Assembly (NCBI RefSeq): GCF_954871325.1
Contig: NC_088775.1
Span: 71,029,561-71,093,560, forward strand
Source: Gordionus sp. m RMFG-2023
Lineage: Eukaryota; Nematomorpha; Gordioida; Chordodea; Parachordodidae
Direction of reading: 5' to 3'
Length of the DNA stretch: 64,000 nt
Part shown: positions 10,480-21,812 of the stretch, piece by piece
Layout: every line of letters begins with the position of its first letter
Numbering within the stretch: position 1 is the stretch's first letter
Position numbers and translations under genes: made by a program
The notes under the pieces: generated by a model
What the model saw: only the letters and a program-made list of their open reading frames with translations
The model's database searches: none
Told to the model about the DNA's origin: nothing

Positions 10480-12300
10480 ATCCAAACAAACAAAAATTAA
10501 ATTTTTATAATCTAAACATGCCAGCATATCACAAAAAACAGCTGTAAAGGTTATAACGGAATTTATTATTGACGACTTCTAACCACTGTCATTGGTTGAT
10601 GATCCTTCATTTGAGAAAATGATTAAAACATTTTCTCCAACTTCAAAAATAATGTGTCGTCAAGCACTGGGCAACAAAATATCTATTGCGTTTACAGATA
10701 TGACCACAAATCTTATAAGAGATTTGTCGGAAATTTCATATGTATGCACCACTACTGATTGTTAGAGTGGTCATTAAAGGTGTATTATATTTATATTAAT
10801 TTTATAATGGTTTTAGGGCTTTTATCGAAGTTATTACCCATTGGTTTGACCATTAAGCATCAAGAATAGATCAGTAAGCTTTGGCACTGAGGCAATTAAT
10901 TGGAAAGCAAACGTGGATATTAGCAAAACCTATAAAATTAATAATAAGGTTGGTGACCGACAATGGCATCAACTTTGTCAAGGCTTTTAAATGATATTTA
11001 TATTTTAAAATTATTTAAAGTAAATGATATATTTTTTCTAGAGTTTTTGGAAAAATAAAGAAGATAGGATTTGGAATTAATAAATTTGGATGACATATTA
11101 TCTATTATTAATCCAAATAATCCTACTTACCAAAACATCAACGTTGTTTTTGTCATAATCTGAACCTTATTGCAACTACAGATGCGGAGAAGGCAGAAAA
11201 TGATATCAATTTTAAGCGAATATCATCAACATTTGCTAAATATTTTGCTTTAATTGACAAACAAAATATGTCCCCTAAAATGGCTGATATTCTATTGGAG
11301 AAATTGGGAATATCTTATAACTCCCAGCAAGACTCGATGGAACTCCTACTTCCAGGCAATAAAATTAATAGCCAAGATGCTCTCTGAAAAGATTTCAGAA
11401 ATAGAAGAAGTTTGTGATCAAATTGGATTCACAATGTTTAGGCAAGAGGAATGTTTCTTATTAAAGAATATGCACCAGTAATACAATAATATTTTTATTT
11501 AAATAACTATGATTTATGGAACCATTGGCAACATTAAATATCTTCTAAAGGTAGGATAATATGGGCTAGGGATATCTAACCCCAGTTTTAACCATTTTGA
11601 TAGATTAATTAAGGAAATTTAGCTACTTGTGGTATTGACAACCCCTTGTAAAGTGTGTTCTTTAGAGATATTGATAGAAGGTAATAAATTTTTATGCATT
11701 TATGTTATATTGATAGATATTAGAGATCTGAAAAATTTATTAAAAAAATTCCAATCTTGGCAAATTTAGTAAAATATTTTTAATGGCCCAGTACAGGCAT
11801 AAATAGTTTAATAGATTTTTTGAATTTTGAGCTAATATTTTGATATTCTTTGAAAATATATTACAATTATGCTTTTTTCTTTATATATTATGTCTAAATA
11901 TAATATTAAATTTAATCATTATGATATGACCCAAATATAAATACCATACAGATATAGGCCAAACCTGATTGATTTATATGAATGAACATTTATTTAATAA
12001 TAAATTAATTATCATTTCTTAATATAGATTTCATTTACTGTATGGTGTCAGTAATATTAGCAGCAATCATTCACCCAAAATTTAAGCTAAATTGGCCTTA
12101 CTTTAATTTGCCACAAAATCTGTTGGTAAAAGAAAGGTTAAGCCCCTTTAGAAAATTTACCGGATCAACCACATGCAAATGCTTCTAATGAATGTGTGGA
12201 TGAAATATATACCTTTTTGGGAAAAATTCTTCATAAAATACCCATTCCATTAATAATTTTTTTAAATCAAATGCTGATTCAATTAATATTTTACTTATGT
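10480..12300 (+). pseudogene. hAT transposase core of the outer element, badly decayed
   Basis: Broken frames read LVDDPSFEKMIKTFSPTSKI, ISIAFTDMTTNLIRDLSEIS and, further on, EAINWKANVDISKTYKINNK. Next comes a clearer stretch with PSKTRWNSYFQAIKLIAKML at 11304-11380. These match the DNA-binding, RNase-H-like and 'TRWNSTY' segments of hAT transposases in the right order. A weak C-terminal part (ILHKIPIPLI) is near 12230. Many stops and shifts make it non-functional. Its 5' part is cut off by the long-TIR transposon and its 3' end by the hAT at 12341. Confidence 0.65.
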
Positions 12301-13029
12301 GAATTTTAAAAAATTTATTTAATAAAGCTAAACATATACTTAGACCTGTGCGCCGATGTCTCAATCAACGGCGGCAGTTTTTTAAATTTTTTATCGGCGT
12401 TCGGCGAGGCGGCGATTTCGCCGCCGTCTACTAAATTGGCGGCGGCGGCGCAATATTTATTTTAAAATTTTTTTAATGAATTTAATTTATAAATCAATTT
12501 ATTTTTTAATGAATTTAATTTATAAATTAATGTATTACATTTTTTATAATTTATTTGGGCGATCTTTTCTAATAAATTGTTAACATAGTTTAATTGATCT
12601 TAAATTATTTCCTGTCTCACTCCAATTTAAATTTATGTATTTTCTCATTCTCAGAAATTGCATTTTTACTCAGATCAGAGTCACATCAACAACACATTTA
12701 AGAAATATTATATTGATTTTTATTATAATTAAAATAAATTTGGAATGCAAGCAAAATATAAAGTATGAAATATAATAAGTCAGAATTCAGATTTAGCAAA
12801 AATATAATTCATGAATAAATAGTATTTTATCAAGATTTGTGGGACATAAAGAAGTCCTTTTAACATTGAGTATTAAACCAGCAATGGGAAAAAATCTTTC
12901 GCTGTGCAGGTATACAATGAACCTTCCTAGCTAAATTAGCAAGCATAGGAAGTTCCAGTCACTTTTTCTTCCAAAATATTAATGCTTCCTCTTCTGGGAT
13001 ATTATTTTGGCTGAGCAAAATCAGTCTTG

Positions 13030-15270
13030 TTCTAGATTACTAATATTGTTATAATGGTTTGGAAGGGAATGTTTACGAGCTAATTTAGCTATATAAGAGC
13101 TTGATGTTTGACCATTATCCTCAACTTGAATTTCACTTTGTGCATTTCTATCATGCTCTATAAGTTTTAAATGTCGAAAAATTGCAATGATGTAGAATTC
13201 GAATTTAAATATTCTGAAACAACTTTATAATTTTGAAATTTGGGATCAAGTAGAGTTGCTAATATTTAATGTTTAAAATATAATTTTATTAATAAAAATA
13301 TAAAATAACTTGAAGTTCAGTAATGGGAAACCTATGGTCAAACTTTTTTTTGATATTTTCTTACATATAATATCTGAGCAATCGGATCAATTGATTTGTA
13401 TATGAGCTTCTATTTCACTGCAAAATAATAACCTTAAGTTTATTGTCGATCCTTTTTGGGAGGAAAGAAATTCGATCGACTCTCGGAATGGATTTAATAC
13501 TGCGTAAAGCTCATCAATCATATCCTATTCATTATTAAAGAGTTTTAAAGATTGTTTTCCTATTTTATTTAGAACATTATTTATAGGAATTTTGTTTACA
13601 CTGCGAACACTTTCTAGCATAATATGCTATGCCAGCGGGTAGGGCAATTTAATTTTAAAGTTTTTGCATTAATTAGATTGATCAAAATGGTCATCAAGGT
13701 TTGGATCAGATTCATCAATATCCAAGATATTACTTGTCTCATAAATTAACTGCAGACATTTACGATGTTCAGCCTTAATTTCACATTCCAAATCAGCTAC
13801 TCGATATCTGAGGGCTGAAATAATTTCTCTAATTTTTTTAATGAGAATATCAATTTTGATAACTTTTTTTATGCCATCAACTGTAACCAAATTATGAAGT
13901 CCATGCCCTAAGCATAAATGATGCTCATAATCTGCTAATCTGACGCTTCTTTTGATATTGGCCCCATCATCAGTTACCATTTGTATTATTTTGGCTTTTA
14001 AATGGAACTCCTCATCAATACCATCAATCTCAGATAATATTGTTCCCCAGTATGCTTTTGAGTCACATTTCTAGTTGCTAAGGTAAAATATTTTAAATCA
14101 AAATTTCATCTAAATGATGAAGACTAAATGTGATATATTTCGACGCTTGAAATGATCGGTCCATAAATCAAAAGTGATAGAACAAAATTTTGGTCCAGAA
14201 TCAATCAGATTTAAAACATGGCCATTTATAGATAAATAAACATCTTCTAGTACCCCGACTAATGGTTGTCCTATTTAGCAATTCTCACGAGGAATCAATT
14301 ATCTTATATTTCTATTTTATAGGCAATTTATTTTTTAATAATCATTTTATATAAATTTTATACCTTTAGAAAATCTGTCATTCCTTTATTGTTTATAGAA
14401 TCAAATGGCATTAAATCTAAGCAGCACATCGAAACATAATTTCGCCCTATTAGATTTCATGTTTATTTTAAACATTAAAGATATTTAAAATACATCAAAA
14501 TAATTAGAGCTGAAATGAAACAAATTATAAATTAGATTTAGTTTTAACTATCAAAATAAAGCTTTACATAATTAATTTAATAAATTATATATTAAGTTTA
14601 TACTTTATATTGATATTTCAAAATAATTAGAGCTGGAATGATACAAATTATAAATTTGATTTAGTTTTAACTTTCTAAAATAAAGTTTTAAATAATTTAT
14701 TTAATAAATTATATATTAAGTAATAATTTAAAAAGATATTTAAAAAACATCAAAATAATTAGAACTGGAATGAAACAAATTATAAATGTAGTTTTAACTT
14801 TCAAAATAAAGTTTTACATAATTAATTTAATAAATTATATATTAAGTTTATACATTAAAAAGACATTTAAAAAACATAATAATTATAGTTGGAATGAAAC
14901 AAATTATGAATTTGAAGTAGTAACTTTCAAAATAAAGTTTTACATAATTAATTTAATAAATTATATATTAAGTTTATATATTAAAAAGGTCTCAAAATAG
15001 AGCTGGCAATTTCAAAAAAAAGATTAATGAAATTAATAAAATTTTAAATGAATAATAATAAACAATAATACTAACCTAAGAGCCATTTTTTATCTTTTAT
15101 ATTGTTGCTGCTTGGTGTTGGCTTTAAAAACATTTTTAGACTTTGAGTGGATTTATTATTATTCATTTTTTCTGATAGTTTGTGATAATTAATTAAGTGC
15201 TGAGATAGATTACTTTTACTTATATTTTTACTAAAACATTTTATTTCATAACTAAAATATAAAAAATATA
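13030..15270 (-). pseudogene. hAT transposase, decayed, of the 12341-15772 element
   Basis: In coding order, 15256-15085 reads SNLSQHLINYHKLSEKMNN, the H-x4-H half of a BED finger, followed by LKMFLKPTPSSNNIKDKKW. After an AT-rich minisatellite, 14460-14060 reads MCCLDLMPFDSINNKGMTDF, the 'PFsiVEd.GF' segment of hAT proteins. 13980-13669 reads VTDDGANIKRSV...HHLCLGHGLHNLV, the 'TDNA.Nm...C.aH.LnL' segment with its conserved C and H. C-terminal traces continue to about 13030. Several frames are needed, so the gene is broken. Confidence 0.65.
14470..15010. repeat. Minisatellite, about four units of about 126 bp
   Basis: The unit contains AATAATTAGAGCTGGAATGA, then ACAAATTATAAAT, TTTTAACTTTCAAAATAAAG and ATTTAATAAATTATATATTA. 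Copies start near 14497, 14623, 14751 and 14876, with a partial copy near 14995. It separates the BED-finger exon from the rest of the hAT transposase, so it probably expanded inside an intron of that gene. Confidence 0.8.
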
Positions 15271-16212
15271 TAAATATAAGTCTAAAAAAAATTACTGTGA
15301 AAATGAATTATGTTTATTCGATTCTTCCTCATCTTTTTCGCCAATTTTAAACAAGGTTCATAATAAATATAATCAGGCATTATTGTGCTTTTCTTATTTT
15401 CATTCTTCGAAATAAGATTTCCAAAGTACCTCCAGACATAACTTGATTTATGATTAGTAGAGAGTTATTATTTCATAAGTGTATAAGGGTGGTTTAAAAT
15501 GCGGAAGTCCATTAAAAAAATTAATATGAATTGTTTGTGGAAATGATGTATGAATGAATGTAAATGATATACACTAGTCTATTATATATAGCAATAGAAT
15601 ACAATTCATATTTTAATTTTATTAATGTTAGTATTCAAATTAAAATAATAATAATTTAATATATAAATATAATTAATATGCTTTCTAAAAATTAAACACG
15701 CCGCGCCGCCGCCATAATAAAAATCGGCGGCTTTTCCGGCGTGAATAAAAATACCGGCGGTGTACAGATCTACCTATATTTAATGAAAGACATGGATGTT
15801 TAAATGATAATAACTTAGAAAATATTTAATACTAATTTTAATTATAAATAAATGTATATCTAATTGTTATATGATATTATTCAATTACATAAATTTACAC
15901 CATATTTAATTTATTTTTATATTAGTTAATTTTGCATCGATCAAAATTTCCTTCAGAAATTTAAATGAGAAAAGGATCGTGATCGCGTTTTTTTTTTAAA
16001 AAAATTCCCTGGATTTCTATCCTTTTTTTTGAAAAGATCGTGAAGGATTTTCGATCTTTTTAAAATCGATTAACAATTTGTCATGTTGTATCCTTTTGCA
16101 ATATGGAAGTGACTACTCTAGACCTAATTAGTTATGAAAAAGGACGCAAATTAAAAAGTATTATATCAAATTTATTTTTACCTTACAACATAACATATTT
16201 ATATTTTTACAG

Positions 16213-16662
16213 AATAACCACAAATTCGGCACAGGCTCAGCCAGTTTTGCTGACATAGATCCTAGCAAGGTAACGGATCGATCTTCACCAACCCCATCTT
16301 TTCCTTTTCGGGGTGGTTCGGGTGGTCGAAGGTCGTATGGAAATTCTAATCATCGAGATGATGGTGGTAGACGTGGATCTTATGGGGGTGGGAGAGGTGG
16401 GGGCTCCAGGAGAGGCGGCTCATTTAATAGAAGAGACGGAGGTGGTGGAGGTGAACGGGGTCGAGGAGGTAGACCACAACCTGCCTTTCCCTCTTACCGG
16501 AATGAGGGAGGTTCATCTGGGGGAGACAGACGCTGGCCACCCTCTTCTTATGATTCTAGAGGTGGGGGTGGCGGAAGAGGCCCATCTGCTCATTATCCAC
16601 CCCCTCCACCCCATAGAAGCAGCGATCACAAAAATGGTGGGGGCGGAGGTCGTAAATGGTAA
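16213..16662 (+). CDS. Last exon of an RGG/RG-rich RNA-binding protein, host gene not identified
   Basis: A good acceptor (pyrimidine-rich, TTTTTACAG at 16204-16212) opens a 150-codon frame ending TAA. It reads NNHKFGTGSASFADIDPSKV, then a serine/proline stretch. More than 80 residues of RGG, GGR, RRG and G-runs follow (RGSYGGGRGGGSRRGGSF, GERGRGGRP), then PPPPPHRSS and a C-terminal GGGGGRKW. RGG boxes bind RNA and are methylated by PRMTs in known proteins. The exon is strikingly GC-rich here and has no stop in 450 nt, so it is under coding constraint. Upstream exons were not identified; the intron before it contains at least part of the nested hAT island. The ADID-SK segment was not matched to a named family. 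LSM14-, hnRNP- or helicase-type proteins remain possible. Confidence 0.65.
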   Translation, partial: NNHKFGTGSASFADIDPSKVTDRSSPTPSFPFRGGSGGRRSYGNSNHRDDGGRRGSYGGGRGGGSRRGGSFNRRDGGGGGERGRGGRPQPAFPSYRNEGGSSGGDRRWPPSSYDSRGGGGGRGPSAHYPPPPPHRSSDHKNGGGGGRKW

Positions 16663-17040
16663 TTATCTTAGTTCAATTATATGTGATAGAAGATTTTAAT
16701 TATAATTTTGTATATAGTCAAGAAAATATATTATTTTGAAATTGCCCATTCATTTTATATTATTTTCCAATTAGATATTCAATATTATATCTTTTTTAGT
16801 CTGAAAATATATAATAATTTTGAATACAGATACTTTATATATTAAAAAGTATATGCCGTTTATTTGTTTCATAATTTGTAAATGTAAATATAAAGTAATT
16901 TTAATATCTTATTATATTTGTACAAATAGTTCATATTAAATTTTTTTTAAAATAATAATATAAAGGCGTTATAAAGATCAATTATATATTTAGAATGGCA
17001 TTGATAAAGAAACAAAAGCTCAAAAGTAATTAAAATAATA
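16663..17040. other. Likely 3' UTR and downstream AT-rich sequence of the RGG gene
   Basis: The sequence following the stop is AT-rich. No further coding sequence is seen. Confidence 0.35.
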
Positions 17041-17057
17041 TATAACTACTACCTAGT

Positions 17058-17175
17058 ACCTGTTCGACGGTATCTCACTTAGCAGAGACGGATTTAAAAA
17101 ATTGCATTGGCTTTCCTCTGCACCCTGGCTTTGCAGGCCCCCTTCTTCATCACCCTGGTTTTACGGCCCCAATAG
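17058..17175. repeat. GC-richer repeat fragment, possibly a hAT end
   Basis: CAGAGACGGATTTAAAAAATT is followed by two diverged copies of a CACCCTGG(C/T)TTT...GGCCCC unit (about 17126 and 17151). This resembles the termini of 'CAGAGAC' hAT elements, but no matching second end was found. Confidence 0.3.
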
Positions 17176-17424
17176 CCACCATATATTATAACACTGCCTG
17201 ATTATTTTAAGGTTCTAATCGATTTTTTAGCAAAGCACTTTTATAAACACCAAACTCTCCTTGATAGACAATTTTTTTATAAAATTTTTAGATATACTTA
17301 AATTATGGCAAATTCATTTTTTTAACTGTAAATTTTTTGAAAACTCAAAGATGTGGAGATAAAATCTTTTATACAATTTTAATAGAATAAGATTGAGAAA
17401 ATGACTGTTTTGCATTATAAATAC

Positions 17425-17761
17425 TAGGGCTGTGCCGATCCACATATTTTTCACCAATCTGATATTTTTCGATATTAGTTCAAATCCGATACCGATCTGA
17501 TATTTATACTGATTTTTCACCTCCCCCCTTTGATCCAAATGTAATTAAGAAGTCAATATTTTTTATGCAAAAAATCGAATTATCCATTTAATTTAATTTT
17601 TTTATTTCTACAAAAGACTAATTAAAAAAAATATTATAATAATGTAAAATAAATATACATAACATAAAATAACAAAAAAAAGAAAAGTAAAAAGATTGGA
17701 TTGGGGTTTTGAGAGGTATCGAATCGGTGCCGATCTGATCCGATATTTGATATTGACCCTA
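17425..17761. mobile_element. Small non-autonomous hAT (MITE), TAGGG...GCCGAT ends
   Basis: The start is TAGGGCTGTGCCGATCC; the end (GATATTGACCCTA) gives TAGGGTCAATATC on the other strand, followed inward by GATC/CCGAT words. Flanking ATAAATAC and ATAATACC suggest a decayed 8-bp TSD. The interior is AT-rich without a gene. It is related to the elements at 43680 and 56571. Confidence 0.6.
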
Positions 17762-17769
17762 ATAATACC

Positions 17770-18558
17770 TAAAAATTTAATAAATTTTAACAAATGTTGC
17801 TTGTGTGTATTTTGTAGTTAGTGTTAAAAAAATCTAGTTTTTACCACTGGAGTCATAAAATACGACGTTAGATTTAGCGGCAGGTGCATGTGTATTTTAT
17901 AGTAGTGAGAAAGGAGCTGCTTTAGGTTATATTTACATGAGTAAAACTATAAATAGCTAAAATAAAATATGATTAAATTTCAAAATTTTAACAAGATGCA
18001 TGTTTAAGAACCCTATACAAAATGTTAAACCCTGAAAAAAATCACCCCTATCCAAGTGGATTATGGATAGAATTAGGCCTCCAGAAAATAGAATAATGAA
18101 TAATTGGATTTTTTAAAAATAACTTATATTTTCAGATATTTTATTTAGTATATAAATTTTTTTTTACATCTTACCGCAAAATTTATAACGTACGTAAAAA
18201 TAAAGTCAACATTCTATTTTTGGTAATCAATGTCCATAAATATAGACAATTGAATAATTTTTCAATTTACATTTTGGTTTTAGTAGATATTAAATAAGAA
18301 ATTACTATCAGGCAAAAAACTAATAAAAATTTTTAAAAATATTATTTGATTTTAATTTTTTATTTGGATATTTTCATATAATTCTTGATAAGCCTTAAAA
18401 TGAAAAGGGGTATTTTTATCCAACCTTAATTTTTTACAGACAAAGGGAGTGTTATTGGTTAGGATGGATAAAGGTGACGGTAAAGTATGATTAACTTATA
18501 TAGAAAATTTGGTAACGACTATTTTTTAAAATCAATTTCTTACTATGAATTTAGCTCT
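17770..18558. other. AT-rich intergenic sequence, no gene seen
   Basis: No coding frame or paired repeat was recognised between the MITE and the TSD of the MULE element. Confidence 0.4.
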
Positions 18559-18567
18559 CCTTATCCT

Positions 18568-19290
18568 GGGTGGGTCTATTTATCGCTCGGCTAACCACAT
18601 AATAAATCATTTATTACTAAATATCGCTCGGCTAGTAAATGTCGCTCGACAAACCACATGATAAATTATTTATTACTAAATATCGCTCGGCTAACCACAT
18701 AATATATCATTTATTACTAAATATCGCTCGATTGGGAAATGTGGCTCGGTTAACCACATAATAAATCATTTATTATTTAAATTATGCTCGGCTAATTACA
18801 TAATAAATTTTTTATTACTAAATATCGCTCGGCTTATATTTATGTATTAAATTTCCAAACATTTTCCAGTGGGTTTTCACTTTCCCTAATATTAATTGAG
18901 AATTAATTAGTTTATAAATAAGATAAAGGTTTGGACAGGTGTAAAAAATTATCTATTAGATATTTTAGCTTCAATACTTTTATAAAATTAAAATTGCTCA
19001 TTTATTTATTAAAATAAAAGAAATAATATTCTATTCGCTAGATGGCGTCTTTAAATTTTTTATTATAAAATTTAAAAATAATATTTTTGAATGTGTTTAA
19101 TAAATTTCGCCATATTCTATTAAATATTTTTAATTTTTTTATTATAAAATATAAAAAATTATTTTTGAATGTGTTTAATAAATATCGCCATATTCTATTA
19201 AATATTTTTAATTTTTTTATTATAAAATATAAAAATAATATTTTTGAATGCGCTTAATAAATTTTGCCTTATTGTATTAAGAAATTATAT
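18568..19290. repeat. Left terminal inverted repeat of the MULE, with a tandem triplication
   Basis: Positions 18580-18835 hold about seven CGCTCGG/CGCTCGA-containing units. Positions 19050-19285 hold three near copies of a roughly 90-bp unit (TTTGAATGTGTTTAATAAAT, CGCCATATTCTATTAAATAT), of which the right repeat has only one copy. The rest pairs with 23945-24547. Confidence 0.85.
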
Positions 19291-19339
19291 AGGATAATCA
19301 TAATTATCCAATATTTCTAGAATATCGAATATATTTCAT

Positions 19340-20640
19340 CAATATATATCAGAGTTGTAAACCCCCCTCTAAAAAAATGGGTTCGGGTGAGAGTTCAGTG
19401 AAAAATCTCTGAATCCGGTTCAGGGTAGTATAGTTAAATAGTCGAGTTTTATTGACCCTGAACTCGAGCCGTAGTCGTAAAAAACGGCTCAGACTAGTGC
19501 GGCTCAATAAGCCGCTTGAGCCGATTCTATATTTAAAAATATTTTATATATTATCAAATTTATAAAGAATTATACAAACTATTATTTTATATATATGATC
19601 CCCAGAGTTGTTAAAATACATTTTTTAAATGGATCTAGATGCAAATACACCCATTTTTAAGTTTTAAATTAAATATAGGGGAAAATAAATCCTTGAAAAA
19701 AACCGGAAAAAAATTCCCAAATAATTTTTGTATTTTCAAAAATAATTCTGCCGCTAAAATAACGGAAATATTTCTAAAAAATTATATTCAGTATTTTCTG
19801 AAAGTTGAGTATTTATTCTCGACGTTTGAGGATTTTTTTTAGCATTATTTCTGTTTTAATTCTAAGCGATATAGGGCAATCTCAAAATATGAGAATTGAT
19901 AAATCGGTTGGTAGCTTTGATACTTTATAATTTTGTAGATAACATAAAAAGTATAGATTTGTGACATCTTGGAAAGAAAACATGATAGATTTTTATAGAA
20001 ATAGATGAAAATTATGATTTCAACTTTTGAAAAAAAAGATGGAAACAAATAATATTTTTATTATTTAATTTCTTTTGGGGAAAAAAAGGAAAGGGAGGGA
20101 AATACAATTGAAAGTTATGCTATTATGAGAAAAAAAAATATGTAAAAACGGAAGTTATTAATATTAAAAAAAATAAAACTCAAATTTTAAGATGCCAGCC
20201 AGGCGGCAAAAGGATTCAAAAAGTATTAATAGTTAAAAATTAAAATAACATAATATCAATCACAATTCACTTCAAAATAATCATTTATTACACATCATAA
20301 ATTTTTTTTTCGAATACATATTCACAATCACAATTCACTTCAAAATATAATCATTTATTTATTACATATCAATTTTTTTTCGAATTCATATTCACAATGG
20401 AGGATGCTATATTAAGGTTAATATTCATTTACTCTTCATATTTTCTTTACCTATGAAATGATTCACAAAATATAGTCAATTATTTTATTATGGTTTTTAC
20501 TTTTTATTCAAATAAAGATACATAGGTTGTTACATGCTGTGACCCTATTAAAAAAGGGTTCGAGTTTATTTGCAAAAAATATCTGAACCAGGTTGGGATT
20601 CAGGTTCGGTGCCCAGAAAAAACTTAATTTAGTTAAAATA
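19340..20640. repeat. Non-coding stretch inside the MULE with two hAT-like GC-richer blocks
   Basis: Near 19349 (CAGAGTTGTAAACCCCCC...GGGTTCGGGTGAG) and near 20525 (GTTGTTACATGCTGTGACCC...GGGTTCGAG) two related blocks occur in the same orientation. They resemble ends of a small hAT but do not form a clean inverted pair. A 60-bp unit also repeats at 20258-20400 (CACAATTCACTTCAAAATA, then ATCATTTATTAC). No gene is supported. Confidence 0.4.
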
Positions 20641-21140
20641 ACAGATACAAATTTTTTATTAAAATTAATCTTATATTTAGTTTAAGAATTCACCGTAAAA
20701 ATATTTATCATTTGGAGTTCTGGTGACCATCATTTAAAAAAACAATATGGAACTATATAATATCATTCTAGGGCCATAATTTAATAAAATTTGACAAATC
20801 GCTGTTTTTATTAGGAAATTAGACTGGTAGGGTAGTTTTTGAATTGTTTTAAAAAATATTAATTTTACCCAATGTTGTGTGCCGACTCTGAATATTCGCA
20901 CAAGGGTTCAGACAGCACTCACATTTTCATACATCCAAATTGGAAATCAAAGATTTTGGCAATTTTATTTGATATCAGGAAATTTTATTTAGTCAATTTT
21001 AATAAAACCTTGATATGGTTGCATTTTATAAAAATCTTATTTGATTTAGGGTTATCTTCGTTCTTTTTATTTACTCAAGATTCATCACTTGAAAAAAAAT
21101 TAATTTTTTCTATTTTTGCAGATTAAAAAGAGATCCAGCT

Positions 21141-21801
21141 ATGGCCTTAATAGAAAAAAATAAATTAAGAGAGCCACAACCAATAACGTTAAGTGAAAAA
21201 ATTATACAAATGGCGCAATCTCCAATCTTAGAAAATTATATTCCGCAGGAAATTGAATCTGATGGTAATTGCTTTTACCGGGCGGTTTCAATGTCGTTAT
21301 ATAAACCACAAACACTCATATTTTTTTAAGACTGATAACGGCAATAGAAATAATTATAAATCCTCAATATTATGATAAAAACCATCCTGATTTTTTCCAA
21401 AACTATAAAATTAATCCAAATATATGGGTGAATGAAGTATTATGAGATACTCGATTCGGCTCTAAATATAAATGTTTGGGCTGAGCAAATTCATATATGC
21501 GCATTAAGTGCTGCTCTTGGCAAACCAATGCCCATCAAATTCATTAAAGGCTTTTACCGATATCCTTTATGGCAGGGGTGTAAGCCAGAGTTTAAAGCCT
21601 CATATTTTAATCATGTGGACATCTACCATATGTCCAAATGATATATTTAATATTAGAATCAATCACTTTGTATCTCTCATACCAAATAATTATATTAATA
21701 CATTAACAAAAAAACCCCAACTGTCCAACAATATCATAAAAGATTTATCATTTTCGATAGAAAATATTCTAAAAAACCATGTAGCGAAGATATCCGATTA
21801 A
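21141..21801 (+). pseudogene. OTU cysteine-protease-like N-terminal region of the MULE
   Basis: The start is MALIEKNKLREPQPITL. IPQEIESDGNCFYRAVSMSL follows, carrying the D-G-N-C-F/Y-R motif of OTU deubiquitinases with the catalytic Cys. After a frame change, INPNIWVNEVL and then NINVWAEQIHICALSAALGK match the 'W....e...lA..l' helix region. After another change, the NHFVSLIPNNY segment carries the catalytic-type His. About three frameshifts (near 21326, 21440 and 21640) break it. An OTU domain joined to a MULE transposase is known from some eukaryotic transposons; whether this one cleaved ubiquitin is unknown. Confidence 0.65.
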
Positions 21802-21812
21802 AATCTTTACCT

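Larger units (their letters stand above)
12341..15772. mobile_element. hAT transposon with GCGGCGG-type subterminal arrays, inserted in the outer hAT
   Basis: The left end is TAGACCTGTGCGCCG (12341) and the right end is its imperfect complement, CGGCGGTGTACAGATCTA (to 15772). Subterminal arrays of GGCGGC/GCCGCC words lie at 12360-12450 and 15700-15760, extremely GC-rich for this region. The flanking octamers CATATACT and CCTATATT agree at six of eight positions, consistent with an aged TSD. The interior carries minus-strand transposase remains and a minisatellite. Confidence 0.75.
5690..16103 (+). mobile_element. Old hAT transposon split by two later insertions
   Basis: The left end near 5690 (ATTGTTAAAGGAT) is mirrored near 16103 (ATCCTTTTGCAAT). 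Both ends are rich in GATC words (5700-5830 and 15965-16075). On the plus strand a BED-type zinc finger remnant at 6170-6245 is separated from hAT transposase sequence at 10480-12300 by the long-TIR transposon (about 6355-10445). A second hAT (12341-15772) sits at the C-terminal end. No clean 8-bp TSD was found, as expected for an old copy. The boundaries are approximate. Confidence 0.5.

Noticed and set aside
14770-15000. A 76-codon plus-strand reading frame with internally repeated peptide
   Set aside because: It is a translation of the 126-bp minisatellite inside the hAT at 12341; the repeated peptide simply mirrors the DNA repeat.
16313-16699. A 128-codon frame overlapping the RGG exon
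   Set aside because: It is the shifted shadow of the RGG/RG exon (16213-16662), rich in V, E and G because of the GGT/GGA codons. The frame with the splice acceptor and RGG motifs is the real one.
18580-18835. Regularly spaced repeats resembling a CRISPR array
   Set aside because: The units are degenerate, spacers are themselves related, and the same block recurs inverted at 24240-24540. They are the terminal repeat arrays of the MULE in a eukaryotic genome.
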